From: Verrucomicrobiia bacterium
GTDB lineage: Bacteria; Verrucomicrobiota; Verrucomicrobiia; Limisphaerales; Fontisphaeraceae
Length of the DNA: 64,000 nucleotides
Direction of reading: 5' to 3'
NCBI GenBank assembly: GCA_026414565.1
Contig: JAOAIT010000061.1
Location: 1 to 64,000, forward strand
This document shows positions 55,529 to 63,068 of the stretch, piece by piece. Below the pieces are notes generated by a model. It saw only the letters and a list, made by a program, of their open reading frames with translations. It did not search any database and had not been told where the DNA came from. Position 1 is the first letter of the stretch, and every line of letters begins with the position of its first letter. A program made the translations under genes and the position numbers.

Positions 55529-56341
55529 ATGATGATTTATTGGCGCAGCAGATCGTTTTGTTCCCGATGGGTCCACATGGCCCTGGCGGCCGCCGCCGGT
55601 GGGGCGGTGGTGTCTTTTTTGGTTTCGTGCGCCTCGGTGGAGCGGGCGGTGGTGCGGCCGCCGGACATTCCGGGCGCCAGCTTTGTGGGGAATGCCGCCT
55701 GCGCCGATTGCCATTCCAACCTGGTGCAGCAGTTTCCGCTGAGTCCTCATGCGCGGGTGCACTTTGCCGGGGCGCCGCTGGCCGGTCAGACGAGTTGCGA
55801 GGCGTGCCACGGGCCGGGCAGCCTGCATATTGCGCAGGGGGGCGGGCGCCAGAACATTGTGAATCCGGGCAAGGATCCGGCGGCGTGTCTGGCGTGTCAC
55901 AAGGACATCGAGATGGAGTTTCGGCTGCCGTCGCATCATCCGGTGCTGGAGGGGCGGATGAATTGCGTGCAATGCCATGATCCGCACGGGCGCGACATCA
56001 TGAAGGCCGCCGGGGGCCTGGCGATGGCACGGGTGAATCAACAGTGTGCGGGGTGCCATCAGGAGCAGAGCAAGCCGCATGTGTTTGAGCACGAGGCGCT
56101 GCGCGAGGGCTGCACGGTGTGCCATCGTCCGCACGGGACGGTGGCGGCGAAGCTGTTGCTGGAGCGCGATGCCAATCTCTGTTTGAAATGCCATGCCCAA
56201 ACCCCCGGGCCGGGGGCGGCGGGGGACATCTACATTGGCAAGGTGCCCCACGGGGCCTATTTGCGGCAGGGCACCTGCTGGTCGGCCGGCTGCCATAGCG
56301 CGGTGCATGGCTCAAACCTAAACCCCCGCCTGAGGTACTGA
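55529..56341 (+). CDS. Periplasmic multiheme c-type cytochrome (DmsE/MtrA-like)
   Basis: 270 residues. After a hydrophobic N-terminus with a possible lipobox (VSFLVSC), seven CxxCH heme motifs follow (CADCH, CEACH, CLACH, CVQCH, CAGCH, CTVCH, CLKCH) plus a final CWSAGCH, a CX4CH site. The end SAVHGSNLNPRLRY is typical of the DmsE-like family. Such proteins wire electrons through the periplasm to an outer-membrane porin. The next gene starts 1 bp after the stop and encodes a beta-barrel, so the two form a unit. The start is the first of two adjacent ATG codons. Confidence 0.9.
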   Translation: MMIYWRSRSFCSRWVHMALAAAAGGAVVSFLVSCASVERAVVRPPDIPGASFVGNAACADCHSNLVQQFPLSPHARVHFAGAPLAGQTSCEACHGPGSLHIAQGGGRQNIVNPGKDPAACLACHKDIEMEFRLPSHHPVLEGRMNCVQCHDPHGRDIMKAAGGLAMARVNQQCAGCHQEQSKPHVFEHEALREGCTVCHRPHGTVAAKLLLERDANLCLKCHAQTPGPGAAGDIYIGKVPHGAYLRQGTCWSAGCHSAVHGSNLNPRLRY

Positions 56342-56342
56342 C

Positions 56343-58766
56343 ATGGCGCGTCATCTCCATCTGCTGGGGCTGTGGGCCGGGGCGCTGCTGGCGGCGGCGG
56401 CGGGGCCGGAGCTGGCGCGGCTGCCGGCGCCGGTGGCGTTCAAGGTGGATTACCTGCGGGACATCAAACCGATTTTTGATCGCTCCTGTTTGCGCTGTCA
56501 CGGCAATGAGCGGCCGAAGAGTGATTTCAGTCTCATGACGCGGGAGGCATTGTTGCGCGGGGGGGCGGAGGGCCGGGCGGTGATTCCCGGCAACAGCGCG
56601 CAAAGCCCGCTGGTGCATTACATTGCCGGCCTGGTGCCGGACATGGAGATGCCGCCGCCGGGCAAGGCGCCGCCGGTGAGCACGCAGGAGTTGGCGCTGA
56701 TTCGGGCGTGGATTGACCAGGGGGCCGCGTGGGATGAAACGGCCGATGCGCTGGCGTATGCTCCCCGTTTGACGCTAACCACCACAGCGGGCGGGCTATG
56801 GGTGGGGGGGCGGCAAAATCTATTTCGTGAACACACAGGGCAGCGGGAGGGGGTGTGGGGCGGGGTGCAGGAGTTGAGTTATGCGCAGCGCCTGACGAAT
56901 GGGACGTTGATTGAGGTGGAGACCCGCGCGGTGGCGGGCACGCCCGAGTATGCGGCGCGGTTGTCGCTGAGCCGTCCGGGGTTGGGCTATGTGCGGGCGG
57001 GCATGGAGCAATATCGGCGCTATGAGGACGATGCGGGCGGGTATTATGGGGGGCTGGCGAGCGAGGCGTGGAGTTTGGGGCGGGAATTGAAACTGGACCT
57101 TGGCCGGGCGTGGATTGAGGCCGGATTGAGGCGGTCCCGCGGGCCGCAGGTGACGGTGGGGTATGAGTATCGTTACCGGCAGGGCGACACGGCGCTGACC
57201 CAGTGGGGGGATGTGACGGATGGGGCGGGGGAGGTGCGGCGGATATATCCGGCGTGGAAACGGCAGGATGAAGGGACGCACGTCGTGCGATTGGAGGCGG
57301 CGCACGCGTGGCGCGGGTGGCAGATGAGCGAGGCGCTGCGGGTGGAGTTTTCCCGGCTGCAGCATGAGCGGGAGCTGGCCACGCTGGTGGCGGGGAAGGA
57401 CGGGCCGGACAAGGTGGCGCGGATCGTGGAGCAACTGCGGAGTTTTCAGGCGGTCAATACGTTGCAGGTGGAGCGGCAGATTCGTCCCTGGTTGTTTGGG
57501 GCGGTGGGTTATCTGTACCAGACGTATGATGCGCGGGCCAACCATGAGCAGGGGGTGACGTATCTGCCGCCGAGCCTGGTGGCGCCGGCGCCGGGGCCGT
57601 GGCCGGATGACAAGTTCTGGTCGTTCAACCATCTGACGTTGCGGCAGGAGTCGCACGTGGCCAACGCGAATGTGCAGCTCAGGCCGTGGCGGCATCTGAC
57701 GGTGGCGGCGGGGGTGCAGCCGGAATGGCAGAGCCAGGAGGGGTTGGGGCACGTAATTTTGGACGAGGGGGTGCCGGTGTTTGCGCAAACGGCGTGGATC
57801 AACGCCACGCATGACCGGGTGTCGCTCAGCGAGGATGTGGGGCTGCGATTGACGGCGATCCCGCATACGGTGTGGTTTGCGGATGCGCGTTTCCGGCAGG
57901 AGAGTTTGGAGCAGCAAGAGTTCATCGGGCCGGGCAATTTTTACGAGTTTGGCCGCCGCACCGATGCCTCGGCGGATCAGCGGGATTATCGGGCGGGCCT
58001 GAGTGTGTCGCCGTGGAGCCGGTTTTCGTTCACGGGTCATTTTCGGCGGCGCGAGCGTTATAATCACTATCATCACCCGGAGGACATCACCTTCATGAGC
58101 GCGGGAGGATTTCCCAACGACGGCTACTCGGCCTTCATCACCCGCCGGCGGGATATGACGGATGAATGGGAGGCCAAACTGGCATGGCGCGCGCATAAAA
58201 CGGTGAAGGTCACCCTGGGTTACCGGCATCGCGTGACCGACTGGTTCAGCGCCACAGATGAATTGCCGTGGGATGTTTCCCCCGGTGGCGGGCTGCAGAC
58301 GGCGGTGAGCCGCGGTCATACCTTCAGCGCCACGCTGACGCTGACGCCGCATCCGCGGTTTTATGCGTCGTCCACGCTGGCGTGGACGGACAGCAAGACG
58401 GCGGCTTATGCGGCGGACTTTGCGGCGATTGCGCCGTGGCGGGGGACTACGTGGACGGTGATGAACCGGATGACGTACCTGCTCAGCCGGACGACGGATG
58501 TGAATGCGGGCTATGCGTTGACGCAGGCGGATTACCGCCAGCCCCGGGGCGCCGAGGGACTGCCGCTGGGGAGCGAATTCACCAGCCACGTGGCGCAGGC
58601 GGGGTTGACGCGGCGATTTGGTGCGCGGGTGGTGGCCGGGTTGAACTATGTGTTTTATCACTTTGACGAGGCCTGGGGCGGGGCGGGGCGGTCGTATGTG
58701 GCGCATGGGGTGCTGACGAGCCTGCGGGTGGATTTTACGCCCCGGCCCCCGCCCGCCGCGCCTTGA
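56343..58766 (+). CDS. Fusion of PSCyt1 heme domain with outer-membrane beta-barrel (MtrB-like)
   Basis: 807 residues. A signal peptide (LLGLWAGALLAAAAG) is followed by a planctomycete-type cytochrome domain at about 35-130: IKPIFDRSCLRCHGNERPKS (heme), VIPGNSAQSPLVHYIAGL and MEMPPPGKAPPVS. The rest (about 140-807) is a long run of alternating amphipathic strands rich in Tyr, Arg and Trp with short turns, ending near LTSLRVDFTP, as expected for an outer-membrane porin of about 24-28 strands. Together with the upstream cytochrome this resembles MtrAB/PioAB conduits. I know of no standard family where the heme domain is fused to the barrel. Confidence 0.8.
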   Translation: MARHLHLLGLWAGALLAAAAGPELARLPAPVAFKVDYLRDIKPIFDRSCLRCHGNERPKSDFSLMTREALLRGGAEGRAVIPGNSAQSPLVHYIAGLVPDMEMPPPGKAPPVSTQELALIRAWIDQGAAWDETADALAYAPRLTLTTTAGGLWVGGRQNLFREHTGQREGVWGGVQELSYAQRLTNGTLIEVETRAVAGTPEYAARLSLSRPGLGYVRAGMEQYRRYEDDAGGYYGGLASEAWSLGRELKLDLGRAWIEAGLRRSRGPQVTVGYEYRYRQGDTALTQWGDVTDGAGEVRRIYPAWKRQDEGTHVVRLEAAHAWRGWQMSEALRVEFSRLQHERELATLVAGKDGPDKVARIVEQLRSFQAVNTLQVERQIRPWLFGAVGYLYQTYDARANHEQGVTYLPPSLVAPAPGPWPDDKFWSFNHLTLRQESHVANANVQLRPWRHLTVAAGVQPEWQSQEGLGHVILDEGVPVFAQTAWINATHDRVSLSEDVGLRLTAIPHTVWFADARFRQESLEQQEFIGPGNFYEFGRRTDASADQRDYRAGLSVSPWSRFSFTGHFRRRERYNHYHHPEDITFMSAGGFPNDGYSAFITRRRDMTDEWEAKLAWRAHKTVKVTLGYRHRVTDWFSATDELPWDVSPGGGLQTAVSRGHTFSATLTLTPHPRFYASSTLAWTDSKTAAYAADFAAIAPWRGTTWTVMNRMTYLLSRTTDVNAGYALTQADYRQPRGAEGLPLGSEFTSHVAQAGLTRRFGARVVAGLNYVFYHFDEAWGGAGRSYVAHGVLTSLRVDFTPRPPPAAP

Positions 58767-58880
58767 GGCGCGGCAGGGGGGCGTGCGAGATTTTGTTTTT
58801 TCCACCGATTTGATGCTTCTGGCTGAGGGCAAGACCGAGGCTTGCCTTTTTCGGCCGGTCCGGCTCCAATGCGCGCATCC

Positions 58881-60269
58881 ATGAAATTGAATCGCTACTT
58901 GTTTTTCAGCGCGCTGGTGGCCGCGCTGGGGGGATTGTTGTTTGGTTTTGATACCGCCGTCATTTCGGGCACGACGGACTGGCTGCGGGAGGGTTTTGTG
59001 GCGCAAATCACCCAGGCGTTGGCGCCGCACGTGACGTGGGTGTCGGCGGAGCGGCTGGGGAGTTTCATGCAGGGGTTCACGGTGGCCAGCGCGCTGCTGG
59101 GGACGATAGTGGGGGCGGTGGTGGTGGGGCGTCCGGCGGATCGTTACGGGCGGCGCGAGGTGTTGTTTGCGCTGGCGGTGCTGTTTCTGGTGACCAGCGT
59201 GGGTTGCGCGCTGGCGTGGAGCTGGGCGTCCTTTGTGATCTTCCGTTTTATTGGGGGTCTGGCGGTGGGCGGGGCGTCGGTGGTATCGCCGATGTACATC
59301 GCGGAGATTTCGCCGGCGCGGTACCGGGGGCGGCTGGTGGCGATTACGCAGTTCAACATCGTGCTGGGCATTCTGCTGGCCTATTTTTCCAACTACCTCA
59401 TCGGGAGTCTGAATCTGGGGCCGGCCACCTGCCGGTGGATGTTTGGGGTGATGGCGGCGCCGTCGGCGCTGTTTTTTGCGCTGTTGTTTTTTACGCCGCA
59501 AAGCCCGCGCTGGCTGGTGGCGCAGAAGCGGGCGGGGGAGGCGGTGGAGGTGCTGGTGCGGTGCGGGGAGGAGCCGGGGGTGGCGGAGGCGATGGTGCGG
59601 GAGATCCAGGAGTCCCTGGCTACGGGGAGCGGGGTGGAGAAGGAGCCGTTTTTCTGCCGGAAATACCGCAAGCCGATATTGCTGGCGGTGGCGATCGCGA
59701 TGTTCAACCAGCTTTCGGGCATCAACGCGGTGATTTATTACACCATGCACATCTTCAAGATGGCGGGGTATGACAGCGTGGATGCGTTGTGGCAGTCGGT
59801 GATCATTGGATTCACCAACCTGGTGTTCACGATGGCGGCGATGGCGGTGATTGACCGGTTTGGGCGGCGGAAGCTCATGCTGGTGGGGTCGGTGGGGTAC
59901 ATTATGAGCCTGCTGGTGGCGGCGTATTCTTTTTACTCCGGGACGGGCGGCAAGCTGCTGCTGGGGGCGCTGGTGGTGTTCATTGCCTCGCACGCGTTTG
60001 GGCAGGGGGCGGTCATCTGGGTGTTCATCAGCGAGATTTTCCCCAACCGGGTGCGGGCGCGGGGGCAGGCGCTGGGGAGCTTTACCCATTGGATCATGGC
60101 GGCGCTGATTTCGTGGACGTTTCCGCTGATTGCCGATGTTTCGGGCGGGCATGCGTTTTTGTTCTATGCTTTGTGCATGGTGGGGCAGTTGGCCTGGGTG
60201 ATCTTTATCATGCCCGAGACCAAAGGGATCACGCTGGAGGAAATCCAGCACCGGTTGGGCATTAAATAA
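58881..60269 (+). CDS. Sugar porter (MFS) transporter
   Basis: 462 residues, 12 TM helices. Sugar-porter motifs are all present: FGFDTAVISG in TM1, GRPADRYGRREVL, MYIAEISPARYRGRL (PESPR-type region follows: FTPQSPRWL), IAMFNQLSGINAVIYY, DRFGRRKLM and PETKGITLEEI. It imports a hexose or pentose, usually with H+. ATGs at 58869 and 58881 are both possible. It is separated from the cytochrome pair by 114 bp and converges with ssrA. Confidence 0.94.
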   Translation: MKLNRYLFFSALVAALGGLLFGFDTAVISGTTDWLREGFVAQITQALAPHVTWVSAERLGSFMQGFTVASALLGTIVGAVVVGRPADRYGRREVLFALAVLFLVTSVGCALAWSWASFVIFRFIGGLAVGGASVVSPMYIAEISPARYRGRLVAITQFNIVLGILLAYFSNYLIGSLNLGPATCRWMFGVMAAPSALFFALLFFTPQSPRWLVAQKRAGEAVEVLVRCGEEPGVAEAMVREIQESLATGSGVEKEPFFCRKYRKPILLAVAIAMFNQLSGINAVIYYTMHIFKMAGYDSVDALWQSVIIGFTNLVFTMAAMAVIDRFGRRKLMLVGSVGYIMSLLVAAYSFYSGTGGKLLLGALVVFIASHAFGQGAVIWVFISEIFPNRVRARGQALGSFTHWIMAALISWTFPLIADVSGGHAFLFYALCMVGQLAWVIFIMPETKGITLEEIQHRLGIK

Positions 60270-60294
60270 ACCAGCCGGCCTGGCGGCCGGCTGG
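60264..60294 (-). terminator. Rho-independent terminator of ssrA
   Basis: On the minus strand a perfect 10-bp stem CCAGCCGGCC/GGCCGGCTGG with a 4-nt loop is followed by TTTATTT. It lies 17 bp beyond the tmRNA 3' CCA and overlaps the convergent transporter stop. Confidence 0.75.
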
Positions 60295-60310
60295 GGCGAG
60301 AGGTGGAAAA

Positions 60311-60665
60311 TGGTGGAGGCGGCGGGAGTTGAACCCGCGTCCCTGACCGATTCCCCGGTCGTGACTACATGCTTAGCCGAAAGGGAGTTTCAGCCGGTGG
60401 TGTGGCTTTCGGCAACCCACCGCCGGCCCAGCCGGCAGAAAGAGTCTCAGGCATCAGCGCGTCGGCACCGCTTCTGCCCCAGCCTGCTGTGGCGTCCCGC
60501 TGCCGTAGCAGGCGTCCAGCGGGGGACGTCGCGGCTCAATTAGGCCGCGAGGGCCAATTCTTCGTTGGCACTTGTTCGTGTTGATCCGGTGATTAACGAG
60601 GCCAACGGATCATCCTCGGCATGCCACTTCCGGCGTCTCGACCAGGTCGAAACCAGTACGCCCCC
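60311..60665 (-). ncRNA. ssrA: Transfer-messenger RNA
   Basis: 355 nt. The 5' end GGGGGCGTACTGGTTTCGAC and the 3' end GGGTTCAACTCCCGCCGCC followed by TCCACCA form the tRNA-Ala-like domain with the acceptor stem GGGGGCG/CGCCTCC. The tag frame at 60540-60569 reads ANEELALAA then TAA, the normal proteolysis tag ending in LAA. Between them lie GC-rich stems that make the pseudoknots. With SmpB it rescues ribosomes stalled on broken mRNA. ssrA is also a common phage attachment site, and a phage-like gene cluster starts 66 bp away at its 5' side. Confidence 0.96.
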
Positions 60666-60730
60666 GGTTGAGCTGCGAGGGTAATGTACCACGGGGCCGC
60701 CGTCATTTCAAGCAGGGGCGGAAAAGGGGA

Positions 60731-60982
60731 TTACAGGCCCAGCTCCTGCTCGGCCAGGGAAGCGCGTCCGGCGCAGGTGATTTTCCAGAGGGTGTGGCCG
60801 GCAGCGGCGCGGACGCCCACGGCCCAGCCGAGGCGCTCGAAGTGACGGAGGGTGTGGCGCACCTCGGTGAGGGTGGCGGGCGGGGCGAGCCAGGAGTTGA
60901 CCTCCAGCGCGAGGACTTCCTCGCGGGCCAGATGGGGGTGGAGGCGGTCCAGGGCGGTGAGCAGGAGGAGCGGGAGGTTCAC
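60731..60982 (-). CDS. Small winged-helix-like phage protein
   Basis: 83 residues from a GTG start at 60982 (VNLPLLLLTALDRLHPHL). The GTG overlaps the previous stop (GTGA). EEVLALEVNSWLAPPATLTE and VRHTLRHFERLGWAVGVR fit a winged helix with a short wing (HTLWKITCAGRASLAEQ). Similar small proteins occur in phage late clusters. The role is unknown. Last gene of the five-gene island. Confidence 0.65.
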   Translation of the reverse strand: MNLPLLLLTALDRLHPHLAREEVLALEVNSWLAPPATLTEVRHTLRHFERLGWAVGVRAAAGHTLWKITCAGRASLAEQELGL

Positions 60983-61380
60983 GGGATGCGTTTGAGTTCG
61001 CCGCGCAGGACGCCGATTTCCTCGGAGAGCTTGAGTCCGAGGGCATCCATGCGCTGGTGAAGGCGGCGGGCGCGTTCTTCGCCGGCGTCCAGGAGGGCCT
61101 GGCGGTCGGCGGCCAGTTGGGCGCGCAGCTCGGCCAGGCCGGTCTCGGTGGCGTCGAGGCGCGCGGCCAGGGCCAGGCGCAGGTTGTGACATTCGGAGCG
61201 GGAGACCCATTCCTGGGCGGGCTGGATCACCAGCGGTTGGGGGGCGATTTCGTGTTTGCGGCCGCGGAGGCGGTCGGCCAGGTGCAACAGTTGATTCACG
61301 CCGGCGACGAGAAAAAACAGGATGGCCAGAAACCAGGCGAGGTGCTGGGGTTCCACGGGGATTTGGGCCAGGAGGGTCAT
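60979..61380 (-). CDS. Small phage-type membrane protein with coiled coil
   Basis: 133 residues. A TM helix (AWFLAILFFLVAGVNQLLHL) is followed by a basic stretch and a long heptad-rich helix (RLDATETGLAELRAQLAADR; MDALGLKLSEEIGVLRGELK). Such TM-plus-coiled-coil proteins are common in phage lysis/late regions. Its start overlaps the preceding stop by 4 bp (ATGA), and its stop overlaps the next GTG. Function unknown. Confidence 0.65.
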   Translation of the reverse strand: MTLLAQIPVEPQHLAWFLAILFFLVAGVNQLLHLADRLRGRKHEIAPQPLVIQPAQEWVSRSECHNLRLALAARLDATETGLAELRAQLAADRQALLDAGEERARRLHQRMDALGLKLSEEIGVLRGELKRIP

Positions 61381-61652
61381 GGGCGGGCGGGGGGCGATTG
61401 GGTTTCCAGTTCAAGGATGCGGTCGGCCACGGCGCGGCGGGTGCGCTGGTAAAGGGCATCGCTGAGAAACCAGCCGTCGCAGGGGGCGGTGAAGGGGCGA
61501 TGTGCTTCAACGCGGAGCACCAGTTGATCGGCGGGGATGACTTTGGGCGCGTGACAGCCGCTCCAGCTCATCCAGATCATCAGCCAGGCCGCGGCGGGGA
61601 GCCGCCGGCTGGCCGGGAGGCGTGGAGGCCATTTCACGGTCAATGTTTTCAT
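61377..61652 (-). CDS. Phage-type lipoprotein overlapping the upstream gene (o-spanin-like)
   Basis: 91 residues. The N-terminal hydrophobic stretch (LPAAAWLMIWMSWSGC) ends in a lipobox Cys, then HAPKVIPADQLVLRVEA and GWFLSDALYQRTRRAVADRI. It overlaps the preceding gene out of frame by 146 bp, the arrangement seen for Rz1-type outer spanins. The sequence is not a close match to any spanin I know. The start at 61652 (MKTLTVKWPP) is the only ATG giving a sensible signal. Confidence 0.6.
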   Translation of the reverse strand: MKTLTVKWPPRLPASRRLPAAAWLMIWMSWSGCHAPKVIPADQLVLRVEAHRPFTAPCDGWFLSDALYQRTRRAVADRILELETQSPPARP

Positions 61653-61764
61653 AGCGCAAACGATGGCGGTGGAGAGGGTCCGCCTGCCGGGCGGCGCGGC
61701 GGCGCCACCACCAGAACAGCAGCGCCAGCAGAGTGCCCAGCAGTCCGAGCAGAGTTTCAATCAT
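61507..61764 (-). CDS. Small single-pass membrane protein of the phage island (i-spanin-position)
   Basis: 85 residues: an N-terminal TM helix (MIETLLGLLGTLLALLFWWW) followed by RRRAARQADPLHRHRLRYEN, an acidic helix (GLADDLDELERLSRA) and a basic tail. It holds the position of an inner-membrane spanin, but the Arg-rich stretch after the TM would keep the C-terminus in the cytosol, which is not spanin-like. Overlaps the holin-like gene by 8 bp and the lipoprotein gene by 146 bp. Confidence 0.55.
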   Translation of the reverse strand: MIETLLGLLGTLLALLFWWWRRRAARQADPLHRHRLRYENIDREMASTPPGQPAAPRRGLADDLDELERLSRAQSHPRRSTGAPR

Positions 61765-61942
61765 GGGGGTGCGGGGTGGAGCGGCGTTTGTGCCAGATGG
61801 ACCAGGCAAAGCCGGCGAGGGTGAGCAGGGCGCCCACGGCGGTTTCGAGGCTGGCGGGGTCGGTCCAGCCGCGGGAGACGAGCACGCCGCCCACGGCGGT
61901 CAGGAGGTGACGGGCGATACCGAGGAGGATGTCCGGTTGCAT
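61757..61942 (-). CDS. Holin-like small membrane protein
   Basis: 61 residues with two short hydrophobic helices (ILLGIARHLLTAVGGVLVSR; TAVGALLTLAGFAWSIWHKR) and a basic/His-rich tail, matching the Pam3-gp28-like phage holin pattern with RGW between the helices. First gene of the island. The ATG at 61942 (MQPDILLG) was chosen over an in-frame start 123 bp upstream. Holins open the inner membrane to release endolysin; no endolysin is recognisable here. Confidence 0.72.
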   Translation of the reverse strand: MQPDILLGIARHLLTAVGGVLVSRGWTDPASLETAVGALLTLAGFAWSIWHKRRSTPHPHD

Positions 61943-62090
61943 AAGCAGGTGGTCAGGTGTTGGCGTCAAGCTGGGCGGGGCGCAGGGTTTGGAGAGCAGG
62001 CCCCAGCCCGGGGCCGAGCTCAGCGGCGGGGATGTCCCGCCTGCCGCGCCCCACGGGGAGAGCATGGGGCCACGCGTGCGGAGGCGAAGT

Positions 62091-62101
62091 GCTCCCGGAG
62101 C
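62091..62101. promoter_or_regulatory. 11-bp palindrome upstream of the lysis-type cluster (phage-island motif, copy 3)
   Basis: GCTCCCGGAGC, 148 bp before the holin-like start, in a 251-bp gap otherwise without a gene. The flank 62078-62103 aligns with the portal copy (GCGGAG then AGTGCTCC), and AGCATG occurs just upstream in both. Confidence 0.55.
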
Positions 62102-62193
62102 GGGATCCGGGGGGAGCGGTCAAGCTGCGGGCTGGTTCTGGCCCGGGCAGGGGCAGGGAGCCTGCGGCGAATTTGGGGCGTGAGTCGAGCTTC

Positions 62194-62946
62194 CTATTTG
62201 CGGGTCATGGGGACGAAGCGGACGGGGAGGACGGCCTGCTGGCGGACGTGGTCTTTTTCTTTGGTGAGCAGATAAAGCTCCTGGGCGTGGAGGGGGCCGA
62301 CGGGGATGATCATGCGTCCACCGTCCTTGAGCTGGCGGACGAGGGGTTCGGGCACGCGGTCTGGCGCGCAGGTGACGATGATGGCGTCAAAGGGGGCATG
62401 CTCCGGCCAGCCGAGGTAGCCGTCGCCGGCTTTGACGGTGACGTTGGTGAAGCCGAGGCGCTTGAGGGTGGCCTCCGCCTGGCGGGCGAGGGGTTCGATG
62501 ATTTCGATGGTATAGACTTCCTTGACGAGGGGGGCAAGGACGGCGGCCTGGTAGCCGCTGCCGGTGCCGATTTCCAGGACGCGATGCTGCGGCTGGGGAT
62601 CGAGGCACTGGGTCATGAAGGCGACGATGTAGGGCTGGGAAATGGTCTGGCCGTGGCCGATGGGGAGGGGGTAGTCCTCGTAGGCCTCCTTCACAACGTT
62701 GGCCGGGACGAACTCATGGCGGGGAATTTGGCCCATGACTTCGAGCACGCGGCGGTTGGTGATGTCGCGGCCGAAACCGGCGAGCTGGTGTTCGACCATT
62801 TGGCGGCGGGCGTGGGCGTAGGGGTCAGCGGCGCCGTCCGGGTTGGGCGGTTGTGTGGCGGAATTGCAGCCCCAAAACGACCACCAGCTCATGGTTGCCA
62901 GCAGGAAGATGCCACAGGAGCGACGGGCTGATAAAGGCATTTTCAT
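62194..62946 (-). CDS. pcm: Protein-L-isoaspartate O-methyltransferase, lipoprotein form
   Basis: 250 residues. An N-terminal signal ends in a lipobox (SWWSFWGC), so the enzyme is exported and lipid-anchored, unlike the usual cytosolic Pcm. The catalytic domain is complete: RHEFVPANVVKEAYEDYPLP, IGHGQTISQPYIVAFMTQCL, LEIGTGSGYQAAVLAPLVKE (SAM site) and FDAIIVTCAPDRVPEPLV. It methylates isoaspartyl residues to start their repair. ATG at 62946 (MKMPLSARR). Confidence 0.92.
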   Translation of the reverse strand: MKMPLSARRSCGIFLLATMSWWSFWGCNSATQPPNPDGAADPYAHARRQMVEHQLAGFGRDITNRRVLEVMGQIPRHEFVPANVVKEAYEDYPLPIGHGQTISQPYIVAFMTQCLDPQPQHRVLEIGTGSGYQAAVLAPLVKEVYTIEIIEPLARQAEATLKRLGFTNVTVKAGDGYLGWPEHAPFDAIIVTCAPDRVPEPLVRQLKDGGRMIIPVGPLHAQELYLLTKEKDHVRQQAVLPVRFVPMTRK

Positions 62947-63068
62947 GTTTTGTGCGGGCGGTTGATCAGGGGAAATATAAGCCCATTGGCGGCAGCGTGC
63001 CAGCCCGAGGGAGGCTGCCGGGGTGCGGGGAGTGAAGCTGAAGGGGGCGCGGGGAGGGGCGGCGAGGC

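Noticed and set aside
56820-60251. 1143-codon minus-strand open frame
   Set aside because: It spans two unrelated plus-strand genes (barrel fusion and sugar porter) and shows only Arg/His/Pro-rich sequence.
60310-60584. Two short plus-strand frames
   Set aside because: They lie over the tmRNA gene.
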